Assembly: GCA_036794825.1 (NCBI GenBank)
Contig: DAIRGA010000036.1
Location: 1 to 44,572 of the forward strand
DNA: 44,572 nt
Direction of reading: 5' to 3'
Source: RZYY01 sp036794825
Lineage (GTDB): Bacteria > Bacteroidota > Bacteroidia > Bacteroidales > 4484-276
The notes beneath the pieces are model-generated. The model worked only from the letters and a program-made list of their open reading frames with translations. It searched no databases and was not told the origin of the DNA. Positions 8,015 through 15,509 of this stretch are shown here, piece by piece (position 1 is the stretch's first letter; each line of letters opens with the position of its first letter). A program made the position numbers and the translations under genes.

Positions 8015-10180
8015 TTATTTTACAACTAGTTTCCTCACAAAGTTTCCTTTCTCTGTACAAACCCTGACAAAATAGAGACCCGGAGGAATTTTAGAAAGAT
8101 CAATGGTAGTTTGATTGGCAACTGCATTTTCCTGATAAAGCATTTTGCCTGTCTGACCCATGATTTGAACCTGTGTCAAACCTATGGAAGAAATATTTAC
8201 AAATCCGGAAGCCGGATTTGGGTAAATATCAATTCTGCCGGTCGGATTTTCGTTTAACCCTGTCAGGTAATCGTTTGTAACAGGTTGCAGGTAAAAAGTA
8301 TAGCCTTTGTTCATGTTTTCGATTACCACAAGATTTTGTGCTGTAAACGACTGATAACCATTAGCTGAGCAGGTAAGATCGTAAGTTCCGGGGGTTAGCA
8401 GCATGGAATAATAGGCGCCAAAAGGGGTCATGATGGATACAGCGCCATTATCAGTATTTGAAGCAGTTAAGATTGCTTCATTAATGGTATAATGAGTAAT
8501 TGCATCTCTTATAAAACCATGAATTTTCCCGACTCCACCTTGTATTATCACCTGAACGGGGCCTGCTTTTTGGGATTCGCCATTATCGTAAAGTGCTGAA
8601 ACATGGTAAATGTGAGTTCCTGCGGGCACTCCGGCATCGATGTAAGTAGTTATTGAAACAGGTGTTGTTCCAGTCAGAAGCATATCGCGATAAATATTGT
8701 AGCCGGTGATCTCTTTGACCGGTGGAGCATCCCAAGAAAGGGTCACATCAGTTCCGTTTACACTGGCGGCAAGGTTAACAGGTGCTGGGAGTATCAATTC
8801 TGACCCTTCGATGAGAATGTCGTCGAGGTACCAGCCATGAGCATCGTCACCCTGGTACCTGAATGCCACAAAAACAGTACTGCCGGCAAATTGCGTCAGG
8901 TCAACAATGGTCTGCTCCCAATCACTTACCACCGAAACTGCTTCCCACACCTGGATATAATCCCCTGCTGCCGGATCAACACTGCCGTTTGAGATCCAGA
9001 CGCTGTTTTTATAATAATAATTTGGCCAAATGTTGTATGACCAGAATGAAAGCGTGATTTCAAGGGATTCAGGAAAAGAGATTGCAGGAGTTACCATCCA
9101 GCCATCTTCCATGTATCCCGATATGCCAAAGTCATGGAATGCTGAAGTTGTTCCGCCGGGCGTATGATTTTGTGCTGTTGACGGCATCCATTCCTCGCCA
9201 CCGTTGTCGAAATTGAATGCTTCCCATCCCTCGGGTGGCAGCACTTCAAAGTTCTCACTGAAAGGTAATTCCATTGCTCCCGGACCAAATATCAACCGTT
9301 CGGTATAATGAAATTGCCCGGGATAAACCAATTGACTCGTGCCATTGGTCGTATTGGCGATGTGGATACCCGAACCATTTGTCCAGATTACATTTCCGTT
9401 GCCAAGTTCCCAGCAGCCCCTGGGCCCGGTTCCTGAAGTACCGGCAATAGTTGTCAGGAAGTTGCCTTGCGGGTCAAGCCTATGAACCCCGGAAGGCTGA
9501 CCGCCGCTTGCATTCGAAAATGAACATGCAAGGTAGTCTCCGTTTTGGGTTTTGCTGAATTGCTGAATAAAATTCAGATTGCCAGGCACATTGAAGGGAT
9601 TGAGATAATTTCCGTTTTTGTCATAAACCGCTATCTGTGATAAAAAACCTGTTACCGACGAAAAACTAATCAGTACGTTATCATTAATATAAGGTAGAAA
9701 TGCCCACGGGCTGCCATCAACCGGAAAACTGCCGATCACCTCGCCGTTGGTGTTCAGTTTGATGATCGCATTGCCGGGAGCGCCATTTTGCGTGCCGGCA
9801 TTGCACAGCCATACAACATTATCAAATTGACGCAGCCCGCGCAAATTGTCGAGTCCACTTGTGGGTGTGCCGCCAATGGAATTGATGTATGTTCCGTCGA
9901 GTTGAAACCGGTGTACCTTGTCCTGGGTCTGATCCGAAACCCACAATTCGTCTTCAATTCGACAAACCTGTTTCAGGGTTCCTGTTGTAACTGCCGTGAG
10001 GTCGATGAAATTATCAACTGCCATCGAACCATCTTCATAGTTGAAAAGAACTACTTTGCGCATGTTGTCTGCTGTTCCGACCACTGCAATGAAGTCGCCA
10101 GCCGGTTGTGCTGCCAGATGAGTGGCGATTAACACCATAATCACTACCCACAGTCTTTGTTGAGTAAACGAATGTTTCAT
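8015..10180 (-). CDS. T9SS-secreted adhesin-like protein with propeller-like N-terminus
   Basis: The protein has 721 residues and a signal peptide of about 25 (ending THLAAQ). Residues 26-290 look like repeated beta blades of a propeller-like domain (FNYEDGSM, KVHRFQLDGTYINSIGG, KLNTNGEVIGSF). A choice-of-anchor J/cleaved-adhesin domain covers about 300-455 (LPFSENFE, GWMVTPAISF and GWYLDDILIEG). A fibronectin-III domain lies at about 465-545 and a carboxypeptidase-regulatory-like domain at 555-625. The end is a T9SS type A sorting domain (IDIYPNPASGFVNIS, then PPGLYFVRV and VRKLVVK). It is expected to cross the outer membrane through T9SS and stay at the surface or be released. No enzyme motif is visible. 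The ligand is unknown. Confidence 0.87.
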   Translation of the reverse strand: MKHSFTQQRLWVVIMVLIATHLAAQPAGDFIAVVGTADNMRKVVLFNYEDGSMAVDNFIDLTAVTTGTLKQVCRIEDELWVSDQTQDKVHRFQLDGTYINSIGGTPTSGLDNLRGLRQFDNVVWLCNAGTQNGAPGNAIIKLNTNGEVIGSFPVDGSPWAFLPYINDNVLISFSSVTGFLSQIAVYDKNGNYLNPFNVPGNLNFIQQFSKTQNGDYLACSFSNASGGQPSGVHRLDPQGNFLTTIAGTSGTGPRGCWELGNGNVIWTNGSGIHIANTTNGTSQLVYPGQFHYTERLIFGPGAMELPFSENFEVLPPEGWEAFNFDNGGEEWMPSTAQNHTPGGTTSAFHDFGISGYMEDGWMVTPAISFPESLEITLSFWSYNIWPNYYYKNSVWISNGSVDPAAGDYIQVWEAVSVVSDWEQTIVDLTQFAGSTVFVAFRYQGDDAHGWYLDDILIEGSELILPAPVNLAASVNGTDVTLSWDAPPVKEITGYNIYRDMLLTGTTPVSITTYIDAGVPAGTHIYHVSALYDNGESQKAGPVQVIIQGGVGKIHGFIRDAITHYTINEAILTASNTDNGAVSIMTPFGAYYSMLLTPGTYDLTCSANGYQSFTAQNLVVIENMNKGYTFYLQPVTNDYLTGLNENPTGRIDIYPNPASGFVNISSIGLTQVQIMGQTGKMLYQENAVANQTTIDLSKIPPGLYFVRVCTEKGNFVRKLVVK

Positions 10181-10518
10181 AATGCATTAAATTTTAGGGT
10201 TAATAATTTGTCAAAATTCACAATAGAATTTCCATCGAAAAATACCAATTTTTTTTGAATTTCATCATGAAAATTGAAATTTATCCTGAATTTTCACGGA
10301 AATAGAGAGTGCTGCCAATTATTAGAAGAATTTTTACCAGGAGAAAACCCCGAAGCGGAGGCAATCAACCTGGTTGCTTCATGCCGATAATCAGGCAAAA
10401 TGTCAGCGTAAGCGAAAAAATCTAATTGGCTGAGTTGGCTGGCTGATCCCTCATGTTAAAGTCGGATTTACTGTGTTTAGGAGGGATTGTTTGAAGATTA
10501 TTGTTTTAGAATTGATCA
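10181..10518. other. 338-base intergenic region without a recognised gene
   Basis: This region lies between two minus-strand genes. The part near 10200-10290 is AT-rich and should hold the promoter of the T9SS gene, but I see no exact TAnnTTTG box. The bases around 10350-10380 can form a modest imperfect hairpin (CAACC-T-GGTTG core). A 39-codon open stretch on the plus strand at 10271-10387 reads like protein but has no start codon context and no family I recognise. Confidence 0.5.
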
Positions 10519-11619
10519 TCAGATGTTGGCGCTGTGCCAGATCAAAACCTCTGTAGCCCCATACCCGAATTTGTGCATCGAAGCGTCCTTCATCCGCACA
10601 TTTTCGTACTCCTTCAAAATTTCAACCATCCTGGATTTCAGCACGCCGTCGCCAACACCGTGGATGAAAGTAATTTTGGTCAGGTAATTTTTGATGCCGC
10701 TTTCCAGGCATTTAACAAAATAATTAAGCTGATAGTTGAGGATTTCATGATTGTTCATCTTTGCATGATTATCAAGCAGTTCCTCAATGTGGAGATCCAC
10801 TACAGCTTCCCTCGGGCTGGTTTTATGTTTGTTGATGAATTCCTCGGGCTGCTTGGGTTTAGCTGTTTGCTGAAGCACCTCCTCATCAAATTTCTCGTTA
10901 AACTCCGATACTGCAACCGCAGGTTGAACAGCGAGTTCGTTAACGATCAGCAAAAAGGCCTTTCCGCTGATGAACACCGAGTTTTGGTAAGCGTTTTCGT
11001 TGTAAAGCTTTGTGGGTTTGAAACTGAAAACACTGCTCACAGGACTTAAAACTTTAGAAGATAAATCTTTGTGAAACAGAACCTGGATGATACCATACGA
11101 CCAACTCTCGATCTGCTCACGCTGAATGGAATCGAGTAATATTTTACTATTGGGTTTAATTACATCATAATCGGTTCCCTGCCATGCACCGTTTGGTTTT
11201 CGAAGAAACAGGCTGAAAAGCAGTTCATAATCCGTGAAATTCACCAGAAAAATGTCAAGCAGGCCGGTCAGTAGCCACTTCTGATCGTGTGGAACAAAAG
11301 CAAGATAGATTCCTTTTTTATCATCACCTTTTGATCGGAATATTTCGAGCGGAGTAACCCGTTCGTCGCCAAAACCCTCAAAATCATTCTCCGCCGGTTT
11401 TTCATCCTTGGCTTTAGGCTGTCGAAATTGCTGTTCGGTGAACATCATCCGGTGTGTCGGCGGTTCTTCTTCAACTTTCAGCAACTCGGTTATTATTGTT
11501 GGAATTTCGAATCCATCTTCGATCTGCACACTCACAAGGCTTCTGCTGATGATTTTCTTTATTATTCCTCCTCCACTGTCGTTCAGAAACTTGACTTTAT
11601 CGCCAACTTTAAAATTCAT
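10519..11619 (-). CDS. DUF2027 and Smr domain protein
   Basis: This is a 366-residue cytoplasmic protein of a type common in Bacteroidota. The N-terminal 60 residues (FKVGDKVKFLNDSGGGIIKK) form a small SH3-like beta domain, followed by the DUF2027 region. The last roughly 85 residues are an Smr domain: motif DLHIEEL (the usual DLHG-type motif), then FIHGVGDGVL (the HGxGxGxL motif). Smr domains occur in MutS2 and act as nucleases or nucleic-acid binders, so a nucleic-acid role is likely, but no substrate is established here. It is divergent from the decarboxylase gene, with its own TACTTTTG box just upstream. Confidence 0.88.
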   Translation of the reverse strand: MNFKVGDKVKFLNDSGGGIIKKIISRSLVSVQIEDGFEIPTIITELLKVEEEPPTHRMMFTEQQFRQPKAKDEKPAENDFEGFGDERVTPLEIFRSKGDDKKGIYLAFVPHDQKWLLTGLLDIFLVNFTDYELLFSLFLRKPNGAWQGTDYDVIKPNSKILLDSIQREQIESWSYGIIQVLFHKDLSSKVLSPVSSVFSFKPTKLYNENAYQNSVFISGKAFLLIVNELAVQPAVAVSEFNEKFDEEVLQQTAKPKQPEEFINKHKTSPREAVVDLHIEELLDNHAKMNNHEILNYQLNYFVKCLESGIKNYLTKITFIHGVGDGVLKSRMVEILKEYENVRMKDASMHKFGYGATEVLIWHSANI

Positions 11620-11636
11620 GGTAGATTATTTTTGAG

Positions 11637-11644
11637 CAAAAGTA
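11637..11644 (-). promoter_or_regulatory. -7 promoter box of the DUF2027/Smr gene
   Basis: Read on the minus strand this is TACTTTTG, a full match to TAnnTTTG, 18 bases ahead of the ATG at 11619. No clear -33 TTTG is visible at the expected distance. The implied 5' leader is very short. Confidence 0.6.
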
Positions 11645-11714
11645 ACGCAATTCGGCTGTGATTGTTTGATTGGGATTGAATATCTGAACAACAACAGCTC
11701 AAAACTTCTAATGA

Positions 11715-11744
11715 TTTCGCTGCCGATATTTTTAAGTACTTTTA
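11715..11744 (+). promoter_or_regulatory. Candidate promoter of the aromatic amino acid decarboxylase
   Basis: TTTC (11715-11718) and TACTTTTA (11737-11744) are separated by 18 bases, each one mismatch from the Bacteroidetes TTTG and TAnnTTTG elements. The ATG at 11766 lies 22 bases downstream. The two divergent promoters are about 90 bases apart. Confidence 0.5.
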
Positions 11745-11765
11745 GACCTCAAAATTTCAGTTAAA

Positions 11766-13196
11766 ATGGAACTCTCCGAATTTCGCAAAAATGGTCATAA
11801 ACTGGTTGACTGGATGGCCGACTACTTCGAAAATATTGAAAAACTGCCCGTAAAATCAAAAGTTCATCCCGGAGAGGTTTTAAGCAGATTGCCTTTTAAA
11901 CCGCCGCAGATGGCAGAAGACTTTGCGGACATTTACCGGGACTTCAACGAAATTATCCTTCCCGGAATGACTCACTGGCAACATCCGGGCTGGCATGCCT
12001 ATTTCACAGCCAACAACAGCTATCCGTCAATCCTTGCTGAGATGCTGACTTCGGCAATGGGTGCGCAGTGTATGAGCTGGCTCACATCGCCGGCTGCAAC
12101 CGAACTGGAACAGCGGGTGATGGAATGGTTGCGGGATATGACCGGGATACCGGCTGCTTTTACGGGTGTAATTCAGGATACTGCTTCAACAGCCACTCTC
12201 GTCTCGCTGTTGACTGCCCGCGAAAAGGCATCTGAATTCAGAATCAACCGAAAAGGTTATCACCACGAGAAAACTTACACGATCTACTGTTCCGCCGAAG
12301 CGCATTCGTCAATAGAAAGAGCTGTGAAAATTGCCGGCTTTGGCAGCGAGTACCTTTTCAAAATCGAGGTAGATGATCAATTTGCGATGAATCCTGTGGC
12401 ACTTGAATCCGCCATCAGCCAAAGTTACCGGAACAGACTTGAGCCGTTGGCTATTGTAGCAGCCATTGGAACAACCGGTTCCACCGCCATTGACCCTTTG
12501 AAAGCAATTGGAGAAATTGCCAGAAAATACAACCTCTGGCTTCATGTGGATGCCGCATGGGCCGGATCGGCGCTTATCCTTCCCGAAATGCGCTACATTA
12601 TCGAAGGGATAGAAAATGTTGATTCTCTTGTTTTTAACCCGCACAAATGGTTGTACACGAATTTTGACTGCAGCGCCTACTTTGTCAAAGATAAAGCGGC
12701 TCTGATCCAGACTTTTGAGATTTTGCCCGAATACCTGAAAACACCCGAAGGTGAAAGGGTAAACAATTACCGGGATTGGGGAATACAGTTAGGCCGGCGG
12801 TTCCGCGCGCTCAAATTGTGGTTTGTCATCAGAAGCTTTGGGGTTGAGGGGCTTCAGGAAAAAGTACGGCAGAACATCGAATGGGCAAACCAGTTTGCTG
12901 GCTGGTTGCAAAGCCATCCGGACTTCGAATTGCTCGCCCCAAATCCGCTGGCAACAGTTTGCTTCAGGCTGAAACCTGCTAATTTTCATGACGATGAGAT
13001 ACTGGACAAACTAAATGTAGAATTTCTAAAAAAGATCAATGAGTCTGAAAGAGTCTTTCTGAGCCATACCAGGTTGGCTGGTAAGTTCACGCTAAGAATG
13101 GTGGTGGGGCAAACCAACACAGAGTTCCGGCATGTAAAGCAGGCCTGGGAAATTGTGAGCAAATGCGCAGCATCCTGCCTCAGAGATTTTTCGTAA
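11766..13196 (+). CDS. PLP-dependent aromatic-L-amino-acid decarboxylase family protein
   Basis: The 476-residue protein belongs to the group II pyridoxal-phosphate decarboxylases, which release CO2 from tyrosine, tryptophan, DOPA or similar amino acids to give amines. The N-terminus FRKNGHKLVDWMADYFENIE and the segment MTHWQHPGWHAYFTANNS are the family signature. The PLP-binding aspartate lies in LHVDAAWAGSA and the Schiff-base lysine in NPHKWLYTNFDCSA (Lys294). Overall resemblance is to animal and plant DOPA/tryptophan decarboxylases rather than to bacterial glutamate decarboxylase. The amine product cannot be decided from sequence. It is transcribed alone, and no amino acid/amine antiporter lies nearby, unlike many acid-resistance decarboxylases. 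Confidence 0.92.
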   Translation: MELSEFRKNGHKLVDWMADYFENIEKLPVKSKVHPGEVLSRLPFKPPQMAEDFADIYRDFNEIILPGMTHWQHPGWHAYFTANNSYPSILAEMLTSAMGAQCMSWLTSPAATELEQRVMEWLRDMTGIPAAFTGVIQDTASTATLVSLLTAREKASEFRINRKGYHHEKTYTIYCSAEAHSSIERAVKIAGFGSEYLFKIEVDDQFAMNPVALESAISQSYRNRLEPLAIVAAIGTTGSTAIDPLKAIGEIARKYNLWLHVDAAWAGSALILPEMRYIIEGIENVDSLVFNPHKWLYTNFDCSAYFVKDKAALIQTFEILPEYLKTPEGERVNNYRDWGIQLGRRFRALKLWFVIRSFGVEGLQEKVRQNIEWANQFAGWLQSHPDFELLAPNPLATVCFRLKPANFHDDEILDKLNVEFLKKINESERVFLSHTRLAGKFTLRMVVGQTNTEFRHVKQAWEIVSKCAASCLRDFS

Positions 13197-13206
13197 TCGA
13201 ATGGAT

Positions 13207-13242
13207 AAAAAAAACCGCTGCCAGCGGGGAGCCGGCAACGGT
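13207..13242 (-). terminator. Terminator of the DUF4402-like gene
   Basis: ACCGCTGCC (13214-13222) pairs with GGCAACGGT (13234-13242) with one mismatch. An A run at 13207-13214 gives a T tract on the minus strand. It lies between two convergent genes and is oriented for the minus-strand gene. Confidence 0.65.
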
Positions 13243-13276
13243 CGAACTTACTCTTATGAAAAATCAGTCTTTAGTC

Positions 13277-13711
13277 TTAGTTGTATGCGAAAACCACATT
13301 GTATCCGCCAGCGTAAACTTTATCGGGGTTTTCTAAAATCTCTTCTCCTGCTTTACCCTGAATTTTGATAACTGTCTTTCCGTTTTCATCAAGTGAAGTT
13401 GGCATCGAGTTATCTATCGGTAAAGCAACAAAAGCAGCCTGACTACCATTCATACCAGTCAATTCTTTAGATGTAATCATTACATTGCATGCTGTTGAAG
13501 CGCCGCCACTCAGTGCGATCTCACCCAGTTCGAGGTTATTTCCAACAGCATTTTGCTGAATTTGTAAACTGTTGTTTGTAACAGATGTGGCAGCAACTGC
13601 TTCAACGATCTCAGCATAAACATGTCCTGTAACACGAACTTGTGCAGAACCTGCGAATCCGATCAGGATCAGGGCGAGGATCAGAGCGCTGGTTTGTACG
13701 AATGTTTTCAT
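13277..13711 (-). CDS. Small secreted DUF4402-like protein
   Basis: This protein has about 144 residues and a signal peptide (MKTFVQTSALILALILIGFAGSAQ). The remainder is a small beta-rich domain, with alternating hydrophobic strands around LELGEIALSGGA and a C-terminal YAGGYNVVFAYN. That end resembles the G-x-Y-x-G-x-x-x-V-x-x-x-Y-N closing strand of DUF4402 proteins, so I call it DUF4402-like with moderate confidence. The open frame extends upstream to 13771, but a TATCTTTG -7 box at 13747-13754 lies inside that extension. The ATG at 13711 directly before the signal peptide is therefore the better start. The function is unknown; it is probably an envelope or surface subunit. Confidence 0.75.
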   Translation of the reverse strand: MKTFVQTSALILALILIGFAGSAQVRVTGHVYAEIVEAVAATSVTNNSLQIQQNAVGNNLELGEIALSGGASTACNVMITSKELTGMNGSQAAFVALPIDNSMPTSLDENGKTVIKIQGKAGEEILENPDKVYAGGYNVVFAYN

Positions 13712-13746
13712 GTGATAAATATGTTTACGTTGATTTCTTGATGAGA

Positions 13747-13754
13747 CAAAGATA
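13747..13754 (-). promoter_or_regulatory. -7 promoter box of the DUF4402-like gene
   Basis: On the minus strand this reads TATCTTTG (TAnnTTTG), 36 bases ahead of the chosen ATG. The best upstream TTTG is at 13769-13772, with a spacer of only 14, so the -33 element is uncertain. Its position decides the downstream start. Confidence 0.5.
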
Positions 13755-13968
13755 GTAAACAAATTTATCAAAAAGCAATACTGTGATTAAATAAAAGAAA
13801 AGAATATTTTCATTAATTTGTAACTAATTAAATGTCAATGAAATAAGATTTAAAAAAAATAATTTATGTGTAAAATAAATTTACATTAAAGAGTAAAAAT
13901 AATTTGCTGATGACAGCAAAACTGTAAATAAAATTTATTTTAAAGTCAAAAATGTCAAGAAAAGTAAA

Positions 13969-14001
13969 AAAATAAAACCCCCTCAGTAAGTTGAGGAGGT
14001 T
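13969..14001 (-). terminator. Terminator of the NtrC-type response regulator
   Basis: AACCCCCTCA (13976-13985) pairs with TGAGGAGGTT (13992-14001) with a single mismatch and a 6-base loop. The A-rich run just to its left becomes the T tract on the minus strand. It lies about 67 bases after the stop codon of the gene at 14068. Confidence 0.7.
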
Positions 14002-14067
14002 TTCGATGTATGAAAAAGTTATTGTTCTGGATCCTTTTTCGAAGCTTTGTTCTGGATATTTTTACGT

Positions 14068-15417
14068 TTAGCCTTGAATTAGCCCGTATTTTTCAATTTT
14101 GGCATTCAGCGTTGGTCTTGTGATTTCAAGAATGCTTGAAGCTTCCATCTTATTCCACTTTACGGCATTAAGAACATGGTTAATGTGTTCTTTTTCAATT
14201 TCTGACAGCGGCACCAGTCGGGTTTCAGTTTCATAATTCTGTAGGTTGTTGTTCAGATTCAGAATGATGTTTTTCCTTTCCAGAACATCCCCCTGACTAA
14301 GAATGATTGCTTGAGTCAAAACATTTTCGAGTTCTCGGATATTGCCGGGCCATGTGTACTTTTTAAGCATCTCAACTAATCCATCTTCCACTTTCACCAC
14401 GTGCCTTCCAAGCTTACGGTTAAGCTTTTGCAGCAGATTTTGCAGGAGTTCGGGGATATCCTCGATTCTTTCGCGCAATGGTGGTATGTGTATCGTAAAT
14501 ACCCTCATTCTGAGGTACAGATCGTTGAGGAATTTCTCTTCGCTGATATAAGATTCAATATTGTGCTTTGTGGCCGAAATGATCCTGCATTTTATTTGTA
14601 CAGGATTAGGAAGGCCAGGTTTGTAAAATTCATTATTTTGCAATGCTCTGAATAATACTTGCTGCATGTTGAGCGACAATTCCTGGAAATCGTCCAGAAA
14701 AAGCGTTCCTTCGTCAGCAAGTTCGATTTTTCCTTTTCGTTCGTTGGCGAGGCCATTTTGATCCAGCCCGGAGAAGCCGAAAATCTCCGACTGCAATAAG
14801 TCCTCGTTCATCGAACTGCAATTGACAACATAAAAGGGGTGTTCACGGGTTATTCCGCTGTAATGAATCAGCCTGGCAATTTGTTCTTTGCCGGTTCCAG
14901 ACTCTCCGGTAATCATTACATTGACCTTTGTGAGTGAGATACGCCCAATGTTTTTGAAAATCTCTCTCATGGCAGCGGTTTTACCAGCCATCAAACTGTC
15001 TTCAATAGCTTTGCGGGCTTCCGGCGCAATGATGCGGGAGAGACTTTTACTCTGCACGGAGGCTTCTATGCCGTTGTTGATGGTTTCTAACAGTTCGCGG
15101 TTTTTAATCGGCTTTTCAATATAGTCGTAGGCTCCGGATTGAATTGCTTTGATGGTTAAACTTACGTCTCCAAAGGCTGTAAGCATAATTACCGGCAATC
15201 CTGGATGCTGCCTTACCAATTCGGTTAAAACCTCCATCCCCGAAATACCGGGCATTTTATAGTCTGTAATCACCAGGTCAGGATTTTTTAAATCAACGAA
15301 TTTCAGTCCCGTCTCGCCATCTGGCGCCTCAATGACTTCATAGCCAGCTTTTTGAACAACATTTGCGAGCATTTTCCTGATAAAATCGTCGTCGTCAATG
15401 ATCAAAATCTTTTTCAT
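14068..15417 (-). CDS. NtrC-type response regulator lacking the GAFTGA motif
   Basis: This 449-residue protein has three domains. A receiver domain (1-120) has phospho-acceptor Asp52 in ITDYKMPG and the KP lysine at 102. An AAA+ domain (about 140-370) has Walker A GESGTGKE (171-178) and Walker B GTLFLDDF (238-245). A C-terminal Fis-type helix-turn-helix ends in ASSILEITRPTLNAKIEKYG. In canonical sigma54 activators, loop GAFTGA follows LFGxxxG; here the corresponding stretch is IFGFSGLDQNGLANERKGK, with no GAFTGA. Walker B ends DD rather than DE. The protein may therefore not remodel sigma54 and could act with the main sigma factor, as TyrR does. No histidine kinase is adjacent, so it is an orphan regulator. 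Confidence 0.9.
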   Translation of the reverse strand: MKKILIIDDDDFIRKMLANVVQKAGYEVIEAPDGETGLKFVDLKNPDLVITDYKMPGISGMEVLTELVRQHPGLPVIMLTAFGDVSLTIKAIQSGAYDYIEKPIKNRELLETINNGIEASVQSKSLSRIIAPEARKAIEDSLMAGKTAAMREIFKNIGRISLTKVNVMITGESGTGKEQIARLIHYSGITREHPFYVVNCSSMNEDLLQSEIFGFSGLDQNGLANERKGKIELADEGTLFLDDFQELSLNMQQVLFRALQNNEFYKPGLPNPVQIKCRIISATKHNIESYISEEKFLNDLYLRMRVFTIHIPPLRERIEDIPELLQNLLQKLNRKLGRHVVKVEDGLVEMLKKYTWPGNIRELENVLTQAIILSQGDVLERKNIILNLNNNLQNYETETRLVPLSEIEKEHINHVLNAVKWNKMEASSILEITRPTLNAKIEKYGLIQG

Positions 15418-15509
15418 TCGAAGAGTAAGTTAGATGTTTTATAATGAATAATTTAAGCAAAATGTCAATTGATCCTCTGTTTCCCTGAGCTTCTTTTCAG
15501 CAATCATAA

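Larger units (their letters stand above)
13712..14067. other. Very AT-rich intergenic region between two minus-strand genes
   Basis: About 356 bases hold no gene. From roughly 13790 to 13975 the sequence is strikingly poor in G and C, with many A and T runs. The right part holds the terminator of the response regulator (13969-14001) and a GC-richer 3' untranslated stretch. The left part holds the promoter of the DUF4402-like gene. The AT-rich block may be a bent or regulator-bound upstream region, but this is speculation. Confidence 0.5.

Noticed and set aside
10271..10387. Short plus-strand open stretch reading like protein (EEFLPGENPEAEAINLV)
   Set aside because: It has only 39 codons, no start codon or promoter and no recognised family; a decayed gene remnant is possible but not supportable.
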